Part shown: piece after piece, positions 53,860 to 62,365 of the stretch | Numbering within the stretch: position 1 is the first letter of the stretch | How the letters are laid out: each line of letters begins with the position of its first letter | From: Butyricimonas synergistica DSM 23225 | Lineage (GTDB): Bacteria; Bacteroidota; Bacteroidia; Bacteroidales; Marinifilaceae | DNA length: 64,000 nt | Reading direction: 5' to 3' | Assembly: GCF_000379665.1 (NCBI RefSeq) | Contig: NZ_KB903368.1 | Location: forward strand, 1 to 64,000 | The notes under the pieces: model-generated | Databases searched by the model: none | Told to the model about the DNA's origin: nothing | Seen by the model: only the letters and a program-made list of their open reading frames with translations | Program-made: the position numbers and the translations under genes

Positions 53860-54748
53860 AATCTTGAAAGAGATCCGCAAACAAATTGCCGAGGCGAACG
53901 ACATAGAGTATATCGTTTCGGGATGCCAGTATAAAGGGGATTGTTTGGGTACTTGTCCCAAATGCGAGGAGGAGGTGCGTTATCTGACGCAAGCCTTGGA
54001 ACACAGGCGTTTGGCGGGTAAGGTGGTCTCGTTGGTCGGGTTGTCCGTGGGGTTGTTGGGGCTTCCGCAAGCGGTGTGTGCTGCGGGAGAGGGGGATGTT
54101 GTCGGGGTGGAAACGGTTCACGTGAGAGCGGGGAAGGTACTCGTGAAAGGTCGGGTCACGGATAGCGTGGGGAATCCGTTGGAGAATGCGCATATCGTGG
54201 AAAAAGGAACTGCGAGGGGAACTTGCAGCGATAAGGATGGATATTTCACGTTGTGCGTGTCGGGATCGTTGCCGATATGTGTTTCGTTTGTCGGGTTTCA
54301 AACGAAGGAGATTTGGGTGCCGAGAGGGGGTATTCCTGATTTGCGGGTGGTGTTGGGGCGAGAGGTGTTCGTGATAGACGAAATTGGGGTGGATAGCTAT
54401 TTTGAATATACTCGAAGATATGCTATTTCAGGTGTTGCAACTCTTAAAACGGATGACATTGTAACAAAACGTCGAAGAAGGTTTCATGTTGACGGGTGTG
54501 TCGTGGACGAGAACGGGATTCTCTTGTCTGGTGTCGAGATTTACCGGAAACGGTGTAAAAAGGAGATCCACGTGCAATATGTTTACCACCGGGGAATGTT
54601 TGATTTTTGGCAAAAAGGGCACAAGAAACTTTGGTTCGTCAAGGAGGGATATTTGCCGCAAAGGGTGAAAGTCAAGAAAAAGAATGCGAAAGGACTGCAA
54701 GTGGTGTTGAAAAGAGAAATCCAAGATAAAAAACGTAGTGTAAAGTAG
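53831..54748 (+). CDS. Protein with N-terminal four-Cys motif, hydrophobic segment and carboxypeptidase-regulatory-like domains
   Basis: This 305-residue protein begins with a helical segment RILKEIRKQIAEANDIEYIV, then a compact C-x5-C-x3-C-x2-C motif (Cys32, Cys38, Cys42, Cys45; GCQYKGDCLGTCPKCEEEVR), plus Cys9. A hydrophobic stretch follows (VVSLVGLSVGLLGLPQAVCA, about 65-84). Next is a carboxypeptidase-D-regulatory-like beta domain (about 100-180; VLVKGRVTDSVGNPLENAH). A second, diverged one is at about 210-300 (VDGCVVDENGILLSGVEIY). I recall similar Cys-motif N-termini in Bacteroides proteins next to radical SAM genes. The Cys cluster could bind Zn or Fe-S, or be modified. Its start lies inside the radical SAM gene, giving translational coupling. 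Function unknown. Confidence 0.75.
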   Translation: MMTPGKQTCRILKEIRKQIAEANDIEYIVSGCQYKGDCLGTCPKCEEEVRYLTQALEHRRLAGKVVSLVGLSVGLLGLPQAVCAAGEGDVVGVETVHVRAGKVLVKGRVTDSVGNPLENAHIVEKGTARGTCSDKDGYFTLCVSGSLPICVSFVGFQTKEIWVPRGGIPDLRVVLGREVFVIDEIGVDSYFEYTRRYAISGVATLKTDDIVTKRRRRFHVDGCVVDENGILLSGVEIYRKRCKKEIHVQYVYHRGMFDFWQKGHKKLWFVKEGYLPQRVKVKKKNAKGLQVVLKREIQDKKRSVK

Positions 54749-54770
54749 CGATCAATTTAGAATGATTTCG

Positions 54771-54778
54771 TATCTTTG
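54771..54778 (+). promoter_or_regulatory. Putative -7 promoter element
   Basis: TATCTTTG matches the Bacteroidetes -7 box TAnnTTTG and ends 25 bases before the ATG at 54804. No clear TTTG -33 box is at the right distance. Confidence 0.45.
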
Positions 54779-54803
54779 CATCATATTTTTCGTAAATAGT
54801 GGT

Positions 54804-55184
54804 ATGAAAGCTTTCATGAAATATTGTATTCTGCTCATTTTAGCGGTAGTCTATCTCGGACAACAGATGGATACCTCTCGCTATGTGGAAAAGGCGGTGA
54901 GGCAGGAGCGGCTTGTTTCTAATGAAAAGGAGGCTTTCGAACGGTTAGCTATGCTGACGGCGATGAACGGGAACGCATTACCGGTGAACGTGGCACATGA
55001 CGTTTCAAACGTACAGCCTACTTGCCGTTATTTGCAGAGGAATAGTTTTTCGCTTCAGGTCGAGGAATATAGAAAAATACTTACGCCTTATTTCAGGTAT
55101 GTCGAAAATGATTATCTCGACTCTTTCGCGTTAAGACAGGACGGTGGATACTATGTCTTTGCCTTACGTGAAATCATTGTATGA
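54804..55184 (+). CDS. Small secreted or membrane-anchored protein of unknown function
   Basis: I do not recognise this 126-residue protein. It starts with one hydrophobic segment (KYCILLILAVVYLGQQM, about 6-22), likely an anchor or uncleaved signal. A polar domain follows containing EAFERLAMLTAMNGNALPVN and VEEYRKILTPYFRYVENDYL. The start at 54804 is chosen because the -7 box TATCTTTG at 54771-54778 would place transcription start near 54785, after the earlier in-frame ATG at 54762. It stands alone between the Cys-motif protein and the two-helix protein at 55333. Confidence 0.55.
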   Translation: MKAFMKYCILLILAVVYLGQQMDTSRYVEKAVRQERLVSNEKEAFERLAMLTAMNGNALPVNVAHDVSNVQPTCRYLQRNSFSLQVEEYRKILTPYFRYVENDYLDSFALRQDGGYYVFALREIIV

Positions 55185-55332
55185 TTCAATTTTATTTTGT
55201 GGGAAAACTTTGCTCGCTCGTGAACGGGTAAAGGATGCTTTCGTGTGTCGCTATCGAATACACGGGACGGGACTGGTCTAAAGGAGTGTTGCCAGTATTC
55301 TGAATAAAATAATCATACATAAAATTAATATC

Positions 55333-55863
55333 ATGGAAACTAAATTTGACTATATTGATGATGTCATCCTAAAAGTAGATGAAGGAAAAGTAGAGAAAAA
55401 GAAAAAATCACCCGTGAAACCTTTAGGGTTGTTGCTCGTGGGAGCTGCCATTCTTTGGGTTGGCGCAAATCATATTAATACGGCACAGAGCGATACGCTC
55501 TCTTCCATCATTATTATGATTGGGTTGGCTGTTGTGGGTTGGGGAATTATGGCATTTATTATCAAGAAAGAACGTTACGTGTACAAGCCGACGGGAAAAG
55601 CCATGAAGAAGCACAAAGTGTACGTGGCCGCGAACCAATCTTCTCAGTTGTACAATATTATCGAGCAAAACAAGTTTGATGATCTCCAGTCATTGAGCCG
55701 TGCCGACCAATCTAATTTGAGCCTGGAAGTTTTTTGTAGTGAAGACGAACAATACGCTTTATTGCAGGTGATGGAGTTTGTTCCTTACAATGATGTGCCG
55801 AGGACTGAGGTGAAAGTTTACGAGGGAACTCCAGCAAAACAAATAGCTTACTTCTTAAAATAG
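55333..55863 (+). CDS. Two-helix membrane protein of unknown function
   Basis: This 176-residue protein has a charged Lys-rich N-terminus (VEKKKKSPVK), two adjacent membrane helices (LGLLLVGAAILWVGA about 31-45; IIIMIGLAVVGWGIMAFII about 59-77) and a C-terminal soluble domain (about 85-176; VYKPTGKAMKKHKVYVAANQ). The two helices likely form a hairpin with both ends in the cytosol. No catalytic motif is seen. Its stop codon lies inside a bidirectional terminator shared with cca. Confidence 0.7.
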   Translation: METKFDYIDDVILKVDEGKVEKKKKSPVKPLGLLLVGAAILWVGANHINTAQSDTLSSIIIMIGLAVVGWGIMAFIIKKERYVYKPTGKAMKKHKVYVAANQSSQLYNIIEQNKFDDLQSLSRADQSNLSLEVFCSEDEQYALLQVMEFVPYNDVPRTEVKVYEGTPAKQIAYFLK

Positions 55864-55888
55864 AAAATGGGGATAACCCCATTTTCTA
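55861..55888. terminator. Bidirectional terminator, 12-bp perfect stem
   Basis: TAGAAAATGGGG (55861-55872), loop ATAA, then CCCCATTTTCTA (55877-55888). It overlaps the stop codons of both convergent genes (55333-55863 and cca), so little spare sequence is left between them. Confidence 0.85.
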
Positions 55889-57283
55889 TTGTTTCTGAAT
55901 TCCCAATTCGGCAGCTACCTTGAACATATATTCACGGGCTTCCGTGGGATCATTACCTATAATGCCCTCGAGGATAGCTTCCTTGATGGCATTTTTTATA
56001 TCACCGATAGCTTTGCATGGTGGTAAATTGAAGGTTTCCATGATTTCCTCGCCGCTTACCGGAGGTTGGAAATTACGAATGGCATCTTTTTCTTCCACCT
56101 CTTTCAGTTTCTGGCGAACGATTTGAAAATTCTGCATGAAACGACGGACTTTTACTTCGTTTTTGGAAGTAATATCGGCTTCCGCGAGAGTCATCAGGTC
56201 GTCGATGTCGTCCCCGGCGTCAAATAGAAGACGGCGGACAGCCGAGTCGGTTACGATCTCTTCCGATAAAACAATCGGGCGCATATGCAGGGATACGAGT
56301 TTTTGCACGTATTTCATCTTCTCGTTCTGGGGAAGTTTAAGCCGATTGAATAGTTTGCCTACCATGCGCTCGCCGACATGGTTGTGCCCGTAGAATGTCC
56401 ATCCCTGTCCCGGTATAAATTTCTTGGTCACTGGCTTGGCTATATCGTGGAGCAAGGCAGCCCAACGGAGCCACAGGTCGTCGGACACCCGGCTGACGGA
56501 GTCCAGTACGGTCAGCGTGTGATAGAAATTGTCTTTATGACCGATCCCGTCCACGGATTCCACGCCTTTGAGAGCCGTTAGCTCGGGAAAGAATACATCC
56601 AGCAATCCGGTTTGTTCCAATAACTTCAAGCCTACAGAAGGACGGGGAGATGCCATGATCTTATTGAATTCGTCCATGATACGCTCTTTTGACACGATTT
56701 TCAGGCGCTCTTTATTAGCGATGATGCCTTCAAAAGTAATAGCCTCGATCGTGAAATTCAATTGTGAGGCAAAACGTACCGCCCGCATCATACGTAACGG
56801 ATCGTCCGAAAACGTGATGACGGGATCGAGAGGGGTTCGTAATATCCCGTCTTTCAGGTCTTGCATCCCGCCGAATGGATCGACTAATTGTCCGTAGGTT
56901 TCTTGGTTCAGGGAAATAGCTAAAGCGTTTATCGTGAAATCCCTGCGTTTCTGGTCGTCATCGACCGTACCTTCTTCCACGATCGGTTTGCGGGAATCCC
57001 TTTGATAAGATTCTTTGCGTGCACCGACGAATTCAATCTCCATTCCTTTGTAGCGGAACATAGCTGTCCCGAAATTCTTGAAAACGGAAACGTTGAGATT
57101 GCCGAGTTGTTTTGCCGCAGTTTCAGCCAATTCAATGCCACTACCCAAAACCACAATATCAATGTCCTTGGAAGGACGTCTTAATATAAGGTCGCGTACA
57201 TAGCCTCCAATCACGTATATTTCCAACCCCTTTGCTGTCGCTATTTCGGATAAGACTTTAAAAATCGGATGAGTTAATTGCAT
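55886..57283 (-). CDS. cca: CCA tRNA nucleotidyltransferase with HD domain
   Basis: It adds or repairs the 3' CCA end of tRNAs from CTP and ATP. The 465-residue class II enzyme has the nucleotidyltransferase head [23 protein letters not shown] (about 20-42; GG and DxD), [13 protein letters not shown] (motif B, about 112-124) and [15 protein letters not shown] (about 160-174), then the neck/body helices. An HD domain follows ([16 protein letters not shown], about 267-282; HLxxHMRP), which in some CCA enzymes has phosphatase activity. It has a strong own promoter (57319-57350) and is convergent with 55333. Confidence 0.95.
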   Translation of the reverse strand: MQLTHPIFKVLSEIATAKGLEIYVIGGYVRDLILRRPSKDIDIVVLGSGIELAETAAKQLGNLNVSVFKNFGTAMFRYKGMEIEFVGARKESYQRDSRKPIVEEGTVDDDQKRRDFTINALAISLNQETYGQLVDPFGGMQDLKDGILRTPLDPVITFSDDPLRMMRAVRFASQLNFTIEAITFEGIIANKERLKIVSKERIMDEFNKIMASPRPSVGLKLLEQTGLLDVFFPELTALKGVESVDGIGHKDNFYHTLTVLDSVSRVSDDLWLRWAALLHDIAKPVTKKFIPGQGWTFYGHNHVGERMVGKLFNRLKLPQNEKMKYVQKLVSLHMRPIVLSEEIVTDSAVRRLLFDAGDDIDDLMTLAEADITSKNEVKVRRFMQNFQIVRQKLKEVEEKDAIRNFQPPVSGEEIMETFNLPPCKAIGDIKNAIKEAILEGIIGNDPTEAREYMFKVAAELGIQKQ

Positions 57284-57318
57284 ATTTTATAGATAAACTT
57301 TATAAAGTTGTTCGCGTA

Positions 57319-57350
57319 CAAAATTACCAAGTTATCCCTTACAGACCAAA
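57319..57350 (-). promoter_or_regulatory. Housekeeping promoter of cca
   Basis: On the minus strand TTTG (57347-57350), exactly 20 nt, then TAATTTTG (57319-57326). Both boxes fully match the Bacteroidetes consensus; the leader to the ATG at 57283 is about 30 nt. Confidence 0.8.
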
Positions 57351-57413
57351 TAATTTGGTTTAGATTTACGGGAGGACTACTTTTTCGATATATTCGCGAA
57401 TATTTTTAAGATT

Positions 57414-58073
57414 ATGATGGGTAGAGAAAGACGATTGGCTGCATTATTTGATATGGATGGGGTGGTGCTTGACACGGAAGGGCAATACGACCTTTTTTGG
57501 ATAGAACAAGGAAAGCGTTATCACCCCGGAATGCCTGATTTTTACAAGAAGATCAAAGGGATGACGACGGAGAAGATTTTGGAGGATTATTTCGGGGGTG
57601 ATATGGATTTGCAGCAACAAATTTCTCGGGAATTGGACGAGTTCGAGAAGAAAATGAGTTATCCTTACGTGCCTGGGGTGGAGAATTTTATCCGGGTATT
57701 GTTGGATCATGGCGTGAGGATTGCTTTGGTGACTAGTTCCAATGACATGAAAATGTCATACGCTTTGAAGGCTCACCCGGAGTTTACCGGGTATTTTGAA
57801 CGAATAATTACGGCGGATAAGGTCACGAAATCCAAACCGGATCCGGAATGTTTCTTGTTGGCGGCGAAAGAGTTGCAGATGGAAACGGATGTTTGTTGCG
57901 TTTTTGAAGATTCTTTTGCCGGTATTGAAGCCGGACGCAATGCCCGCATGAAAGTTGTCGGATTGGCTACCACGAACCCGGCAGAAAAAATTCAAGGAAT
58001 GGTGGATTGGGTACTCCCGGATTTCACGGGATACACGTATGATGAATTTGAAGATTTATGGTTATTCAAATAA
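57414..58073 (+). CDS. HAD-superfamily sugar-phosphate phosphatase/mutase-like protein
   Basis: This 219-residue HAD subfamily IA protein has motif I LFDMDGVVLDTEGQYD (about 10-25; Asp nucleophile plus second Asp), motif II ALVTSSNDMKMSYALK (about 103-118), motif III Lys in VTKSKPDPECFLLAAKEL and motif IV VFEDSFAGIEAGRNARM (about 165-181). That pattern fits beta-phosphoglucomutase-like phosphatases acting on small phosphorylated sugars, or phosphoglycolate phosphatase. The second Asp in motif I permits either phosphatase or mutase chemistry. ATG 57414 and 57417 are both possible. It is convergent with rnfA across a shared terminator. Confidence 0.88.
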   Translation: MMGRERRLAALFDMDGVVLDTEGQYDLFWIEQGKRYHPGMPDFYKKIKGMTTEKILEDYFGGDMDLQQQISRELDEFEKKMSYPYVPGVENFIRVLLDHGVRIALVTSSNDMKMSYALKAHPEFTGYFERIITADKVTKSKPDPECFLLAAKELQMETDVCCVFEDSFAGIEAGRNARMKVVGLATTNPAEKIQGMVDWVLPDFTGYTYDEFEDLWLFK

Positions 58074-58113
58074 AAAACGGCAGTTTTCGGGCTGCCGTTT
58101 TTTATTTGAATAA
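58062..58113. terminator. Bidirectional terminator, 22-bp perfect stem
   Basis: Bases 58062-58083 and 58092-58113 are exact inverted copies (GC core CGGCAG/CTGCCG, A/T-rich ends) with an 8-nt loop. It overlaps the HAD stop codon and ends 11 bases before the rnfA stop codon, so it serves both. Confidence 0.9.
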
Positions 58114-58124
58114 TCACATCATTC

Positions 58125-58700
58125 TTATTTTACGATTCCGGAGAATCCCATAAATGCCAGGGCTAATAATCCGGCGGTGACTAACGCGATAGGAGTGCCT
58201 TTCATGCCTTTCGGGATAGAGGTCAGTTCCAACTGTTCGCGGATACCGGCAAAGATAGTTAGGGCAAGCCCGAAACCGATAGCGGTAGAGGCAGCGAAAA
58301 CCACGGATTCCAATAAATTATAGTTCTTTTGAATCACCATGATAGCAACACCCAATACAGCACAGTTTGTGGTGATCAGGGGAAGAAATACCCCTAGAGC
58401 CTGATAAAGTGACGGGCTCACTTTTTTCAGGATGATTTCCACCATTTGCACGAGAGCCGCGATAATTAGGATAAACACGATGGTCTGCATGAATCCTATT
58501 TCGAAGGGATCCAGTATTGTTTTTTGCACGATAAAGGTTACCAGCGTGGCTAAAATCATCACGAAAGTCACGGCTCCCGTCATACCGAGTGCAGTGGGAA
58601 CACTCTTGGAAACCCCGAGGAACGGGCAGATTCCCAAGAACTGTGCCAATACGATATTATTGACAAATACTGCGGCTATGAATATAAATATGTATTCCAT
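58125..58700 (-). CDS. rnfA: Rnf complex membrane subunit RnfA (RsxA)
   Basis: This 191-residue subunit of the ferredoxin:NAD+ oxidoreductase (Rnf) has six hydrophobic helices. Rnf couples electron flow from reduced ferredoxin to NAD+ with Na+ or H+ pumping. RnfA signatures are [20 protein letters not shown] (about 12-31), [15 protein letters not shown] (about 105-119) and the ending [12 protein letters not shown], nearly the same as E. coli RsxA from memory. The conserved Cys in FLGICPF and TTNCAVLG bind the membrane-embedded 2Fe-2S cluster shared with RnfE. It is the last gene of the operon. Confidence 0.96.
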   Translation of the reverse strand: MEYIFIFIAAVFVNNIVLAQFLGICPFLGVSKSVPTALGMTGAVTFVMILATLVTFIVQKTILDPFEIGFMQTIVFILIIAALVQMVEIILKKVSPSLYQALGVFLPLITTNCAVLGVAIMVIQKNYNLLESVVFAASTAIGFGLALTIFAGIREQLELTSIPKGMKGTPIALVTAGLLALAFMGFSGIVK

Positions 58701-58730
58701 AATAATTTACGATTTATGATGGATGATTTT

Positions 58731-59318
58731 TTAATTGGTTTTTCTTATTCTGTTGATAAAGGCGATCAGGTAGCCTAGTGCGATGAAAGCCCCAGGGGCT
58801 AACACGAAAACGATCATCCCGTAGTTTTCACTGTACAGGGTGATGTTGAAAAGTTTCCCGCTACCCAATACTTCACGAATGCATCCCAATAAGGTCAGAG
58901 CCATCGTGAAGCCCAAGCCGATACCCAAACCGTCCAACATGGAAGGAATCGCCTTGTTCTTGGAGGCGAATGATTCGGCACGTCCCAACACGATACAGTT
59001 TACCACGATCAACGGGATGAATAATCCTAATGATTCGTGCAAACTGGGCAGATAGGCTGCCATACACATGTCTACCACGGTAACGAATGCCGCGATGATA
59101 ACGATAAAACCGGGGATACGGATTTTATCGGGGATAGAGTTTGCCACGAGTGAAATAGCGAGATTGGATAACACGAGCACGAAGGCGGTAGCCAATCCCA
59201 TACCCAAGCCGTTGATTGCCGAAGTCGTGACCCCTAGCGTGGGGCACATCCCGAGCAACAGTACAAAGGTCGGATTTTCTTTAAAGAACCCTTTGGTAAA
59301 GTTTTGCCAGTTGTTCAT
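58731..59318 (-). CDS. rnfE: Rnf complex membrane subunit RnfE (RsxE)
   Basis: This 195-residue polytopic membrane subunit pairs with RnfA as an inverted-topology half. Family marks are FVLLLGMCPTLGVTTSAINGLGMG (Cys about 25), LPSLHESLGLFIPLIVVNCIVLGRAESFA (Cys about 112) and GIGLGFTMALTLLGCIREVLG. The two Cys are the RnfE share of the 2Fe-2S site. It is 30 bp upstream of rnfA and 21 bp downstream of rnfG in transcription order. Confidence 0.96.
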   Translation of the reverse strand: MNNWQNFTKGFFKENPTFVLLLGMCPTLGVTTSAINGLGMGLATAFVLVLSNLAISLVANSIPDKIRIPGFIVIIAAFVTVVDMCMAAYLPSLHESLGLFIPLIVVNCIVLGRAESFASKNKAIPSMLDGLGIGLGFTMALTLLGCIREVLGSGKLFNITLYSENYGMIVFVLAPGAFIALGYLIAFINRIRKTN

Positions 59319-59339
59319 ATCTTTATTTTTTCGATTGTT

Positions 59340-59933
59340 CTACTTTTGTTTGGAATCTTTGTCTAGCGCTCGGGCGGCACGGTTTACCGCGTCCAAGAAG
59401 GCTCGGGATGAAATGGTTGCTGCCGTGATAGCATCCACGTCACCCCCGTCTTTTGAAACCTGCAATCCTTTTGTTCCCGGGTTTTTACCGATAATGTTGC
59501 CTTTCGCGCCTTTCACGAACCAAGAATCCATTTTGGAACCCAATCCCGGTGTTTCCTTGTGACTCAACACGGAATAATTGTAAATCACGCCGTCCGGGGT
59601 GAAACCGACCATCAATTCTATTTTTCCACCAAACCCGTCGTTCGTGTAAGTTTTGATGGCGGTACCCACTAATTCTCCATTTTGTTTGGCAGGGTAAAAC
59701 TCGACCGCTTCTTCGTTGTCAGAAGCTTTCACCATGTATTTGTCTGTCATCGGGTCATTATCGAAAGCCGGAACCACGGCACGTATTGCCTGTGTCTGTT
59801 TTTCGATTTGTACCTTTTCTATTAATCCTGCCGTGAGTGAGTTGACAACTCCTACGGCAGCGGAGGATATTAGTGTTACCAGAAATAACACCAGTACCAT
59901 ATTCTTAAAGCTCGATTCTAATTTCTTTCCCAT
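59340..59933 (-). CDS. rnfG: Rnf complex FMN-binding subunit RnfG (RsxG)
   Basis: This 197-residue periplasm-facing subunit has one N-terminal helix (MVLVLFLVTLISSAAVGVVN, about 12-31) and an FMN-binding domain. Covalent FMN attachment is expected at a Thr in VDAITAATISSRAFLDAVNR (about 163-183), which fits the D-x-x-(S/T)-(G/A)-A-T motif. GYGGKIE-like FGGKIELMVGFTPDG and TPGLGSKMDSWF (about 130-141) are family blocks. It links RnfD to the membrane 2Fe-2S cluster. Confidence 0.94.
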   Translation of the reverse strand: MGKKLESSFKNMVLVLFLVTLISSAAVGVVNSLTAGLIEKVQIEKQTQAIRAVVPAFDNDPMTDKYMVKASDNEEAVEFYPAKQNGELVGTAIKTYTNDGFGGKIELMVGFTPDGVIYNYSVLSHKETPGLGSKMDSWFVKGAKGNIIGKNPGTKGLQVSKDGGDVDAITAATISSRAFLDAVNRAARALDKDSKQK

Positions 59934-59956
59934 CTGTTAAATCGTTAAATCGTCAA

Positions 59957-60934
59957 TTATGCAAATCTCGCGGGTTTACAATATCTGTTGATTAGCGGCG
60001 TGAATCCGTTCATAATCAATATGGCAAATGACATTCCTTCCGGATAGGCTCCGAATACGCGGATAATCACGGTTAATACCCCGATACCTACACCATAGAT
60101 AATCATGCCTTTATGCGTCATGGGGGAGGTCACGTAATCCGTTGCCATAAAGATCGCTCCTAACATCATACCTCCCGTGAAAAGATGGAACAGGGGATCG
60201 GCAAAATGCACGGGATTTACCAAATGCAATATGCCGGCAAACACGATAACCGTGGCGAAGATGGTCACGGGGATATGCCAAGTGATGATCTTGCGGATCA
60301 GCATATAGGCAAAACCGAGCAGAAGGCCGATGGCGGCAACTTCTCCCAAACTACCTCCCATGTTACCGATAATCATGTTACTGGATGAAAGTCCGGTAGA
60401 AGCAAGTGCGTCTGTCACGGACTGCCCGTTTTTCACGGCTTCTTTCACAATCGCTAACGGGGTTGCTCCCGTCACCGCATCCACGGTGGAGAATCCATTA
60501 GGTACAGGCCATGAAGTCATTTGCACTGGGAACGAAATCAACAGGAATACACGTCCCACGAGTGCCGGGTTGAAGATATTGTTTCCTAATCCCCCGAAAC
60601 TCATTTTACCGATACCGATGGCGACTAATGCCCCGATAATCACGATCCACAAGGGAAGAGAGGAAGGAAGGTTGAAAGCTAGCAATACTCCCGTGATGAT
60701 TGCCGAACCGTCCCAAACCGTGGGGCGTTGCTTCATCAGGTATTTTTGGATAATAAATTCAAAGATCAGACAGGCTACCACGGAGGTCAGCGTTACCAGT
60801 ATGGCTCCTATCCCGAAAAACACGATAGAAAAGATGAAAGCGGGGATCAAGGCAATCAATACTCCGTACATATTTTTTTCTATCGAATCCCCGCTATGAA
60901 TGTGAGGGGAGGGTGATATGGTGAAATTACTCAT
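59957..60934 (-). CDS. rnfD: Rnf complex membrane FMN subunit RnfD (RsxD)
   Basis: This 325-residue subunit has about nine to ten hydrophobic helices. It starts with FTISPSPHIHSGDSIEKNMY, the usual RnfD/NqrB-like start. Covalent FMN is expected at the Thr of VDAVTGATPLAIVKE (about 152-166). The conserved FNLPSSLPLWIVIIGALVAIG and MATDYVTSPMTHKGMIIYG blocks confirm it. It is related to NqrB and binds one FMN by phosphoester bond, facing the periplasm. It lies 14 bp after rnfC and 23 bp before rnfG. Confidence 0.95.
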   Translation of the reverse strand: MSNFTISPSPHIHSGDSIEKNMYGVLIALIPAFIFSIVFFGIGAILVTLTSVVACLIFEFIIQKYLMKQRPTVWDGSAIITGVLLAFNLPSSLPLWIVIIGALVAIGIGKMSFGGLGNNIFNPALVGRVFLLISFPVQMTSWPVPNGFSTVDAVTGATPLAIVKEAVKNGQSVTDALASTGLSSSNMIIGNMGGSLGEVAAIGLLLGFAYMLIRKIITWHIPVTIFATVIVFAGILHLVNPVHFADPLFHLFTGGMMLGAIFMATDYVTSPMTHKGMIIYGVGIGVLTVIIRVFGAYPEGMSFAILIMNGFTPLINRYCKPARFA

Positions 60935-60948
60935 ACTTTATAAATTAT

Positions 60949-62280
60949 TTAATTTTTACGTGTACGTATCATTTGTCCTGTTCTGGCTTTACCCAAGCGA
61001 ATCACGTCGAGTAATGGGCGATTTGCCGGACAGGTATAGCTACATGAACCACATTCGATGCAGTCCATCACTTTCTCGGCTTCCAGGGCTTCCAGTTTGT
61101 TGTGTTCCCCGAGAAGCATCAAATGATAAGGTTCCAGTCCCATCGGACACACGCTGACACATTTAGTGCAACGGATGCAATTGCGATTTTCTTTTCGAGA
61201 GGATTCTTCCTGGCGCATGAGTAATACACCACTTGTTCCTTTCGTGATAGACACGTTGGTTGTCGTCAAGGCTTTCCCCATCATTGGACCTCCGCCGATC
61301 ACTTTTCCCGTGTCCTCGGGGAGTCCTCCGGCAGCCTCAATCAATTGAGCAAGCGGGGTTCCGATGCGGCAAAGGTAATTACCCGGTTCTTTCAGTGATT
61401 TCCCGGTTACGGTAACCACCCGCTCGAACAGAGGTTTGCGTTTCATGACAGCCTCGTAGACGGCATATACTGTCCCGACATTCTGGACGACAGCTCCCAC
61501 GGCGATGGGAAGTGCCCCGGAGGGAACAAATTTTCCCGTGGTGGCTTGTATTAATTGTTTTTCACCTCCTTGCGGGTATTGTATTTTTAACGGGCAGATT
61601 TCAATGCCGTCAGCTAGTTTCGCGTGTTTCTCGAGTTCCTCGATTGCGTCTTTCTTGTTGTTCTCGATACCCACGATGGTACGTTTCACCCCGAGGGCTT
61701 TCATCAGTAACTCGATTCCGGCGATAAGTTCTTTCCCGTGTTCCAGCATTAGGCGATGGTCTGCCGTGAGGTACGGTTCACACTCGACTCCGTTGATGAT
61801 TAGTACTTCTGCGGTACTTCCGGGAGGCGGGGATAGTTTTACGTGTGTGGGGAAGGTGGCTCCACCCATACCTACGATACCGGCGGCGTTGATTGCCGCT
61901 ATGATTTCTTCTTTCGTGAATGTGTTGGGATGTTGAGAGAGAGGTTCTTTCAATATTTTCTCGTCCCATTCATCCCCTTCAACTTTTATCGTGATGGCAG
62001 GTCGGGGATAACCGCTTGCATCAATCACGGGATCGACACTCGTGACGGTTCCAGACACGGAACTGTGAATGTTGGCAGAGATAAATCCTGCCGCCTGACC
62101 GATAAGTTGTCCTACTTTTACTGTATCACCTTTTTTCACCGTGGGTGCGGCAGGTGCCCCGATATGTTGAGATAATGGAATAATAACTTGTTCGGGGAGG
62201 GGAAGCGTGATGATTTCCCCTTGTGCTGATAATTTATTTTCGGGTGGATGTACACCCCCTATTTTAAATGTCTTTAGCAC
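60949..62280 (-). CDS. rnfC: Rnf complex NADH/ferredoxin-dehydrogenase subunit RnfC (RsxC)
   Basis: This 443-residue peripheral subunit resembles the Nqo1/NuoF fold and is the probable NAD-binding site with FMN. The start FKIGGVHPPENK is typical. The nucleotide/FMN-binding GIVGMGGATFPTHVKL (about 130-145) and INGVECEPYLTADH (about 165-178) are visible. Two 4Fe-4S motifs close it: CIRCTKCVSVCPMGLEP (about 366-382) and CIECGSCSYTCPANRPL (about 405-421). The size matches clostridial RnfC rather than the longer E. coli RsxC with its C-terminal repeats. Confidence 0.95.
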   Translation of the reverse strand: MLKTFKIGGVHPPENKLSAQGEIITLPLPEQVIIPLSQHIGAPAAPTVKKGDTVKVGQLIGQAAGFISANIHSSVSGTVTSVDPVIDASGYPRPAITIKVEGDEWDEKILKEPLSQHPNTFTKEEIIAAINAAGIVGMGGATFPTHVKLSPPPGSTAEVLIINGVECEPYLTADHRLMLEHGKELIAGIELLMKALGVKRTIVGIENNKKDAIEELEKHAKLADGIEICPLKIQYPQGGEKQLIQATTGKFVPSGALPIAVGAVVQNVGTVYAVYEAVMKRKPLFERVVTVTGKSLKEPGNYLCRIGTPLAQLIEAAGGLPEDTGKVIGGGPMMGKALTTTNVSITKGTSGVLLMRQEESSRKENRNCIRCTKCVSVCPMGLEPYHLMLLGEHNKLEALEAEKVMDCIECGSCSYTCPANRPLLDVIRLGKARTGQMIRTRKN

Positions 62281-62365
62281 GGCGTATTAATTTTAGATTT
62301 ACGATTTTAAATTTAAGATCTTATGGATTCAGTGATTTATAATCACATAATCATTGAATCGACAA

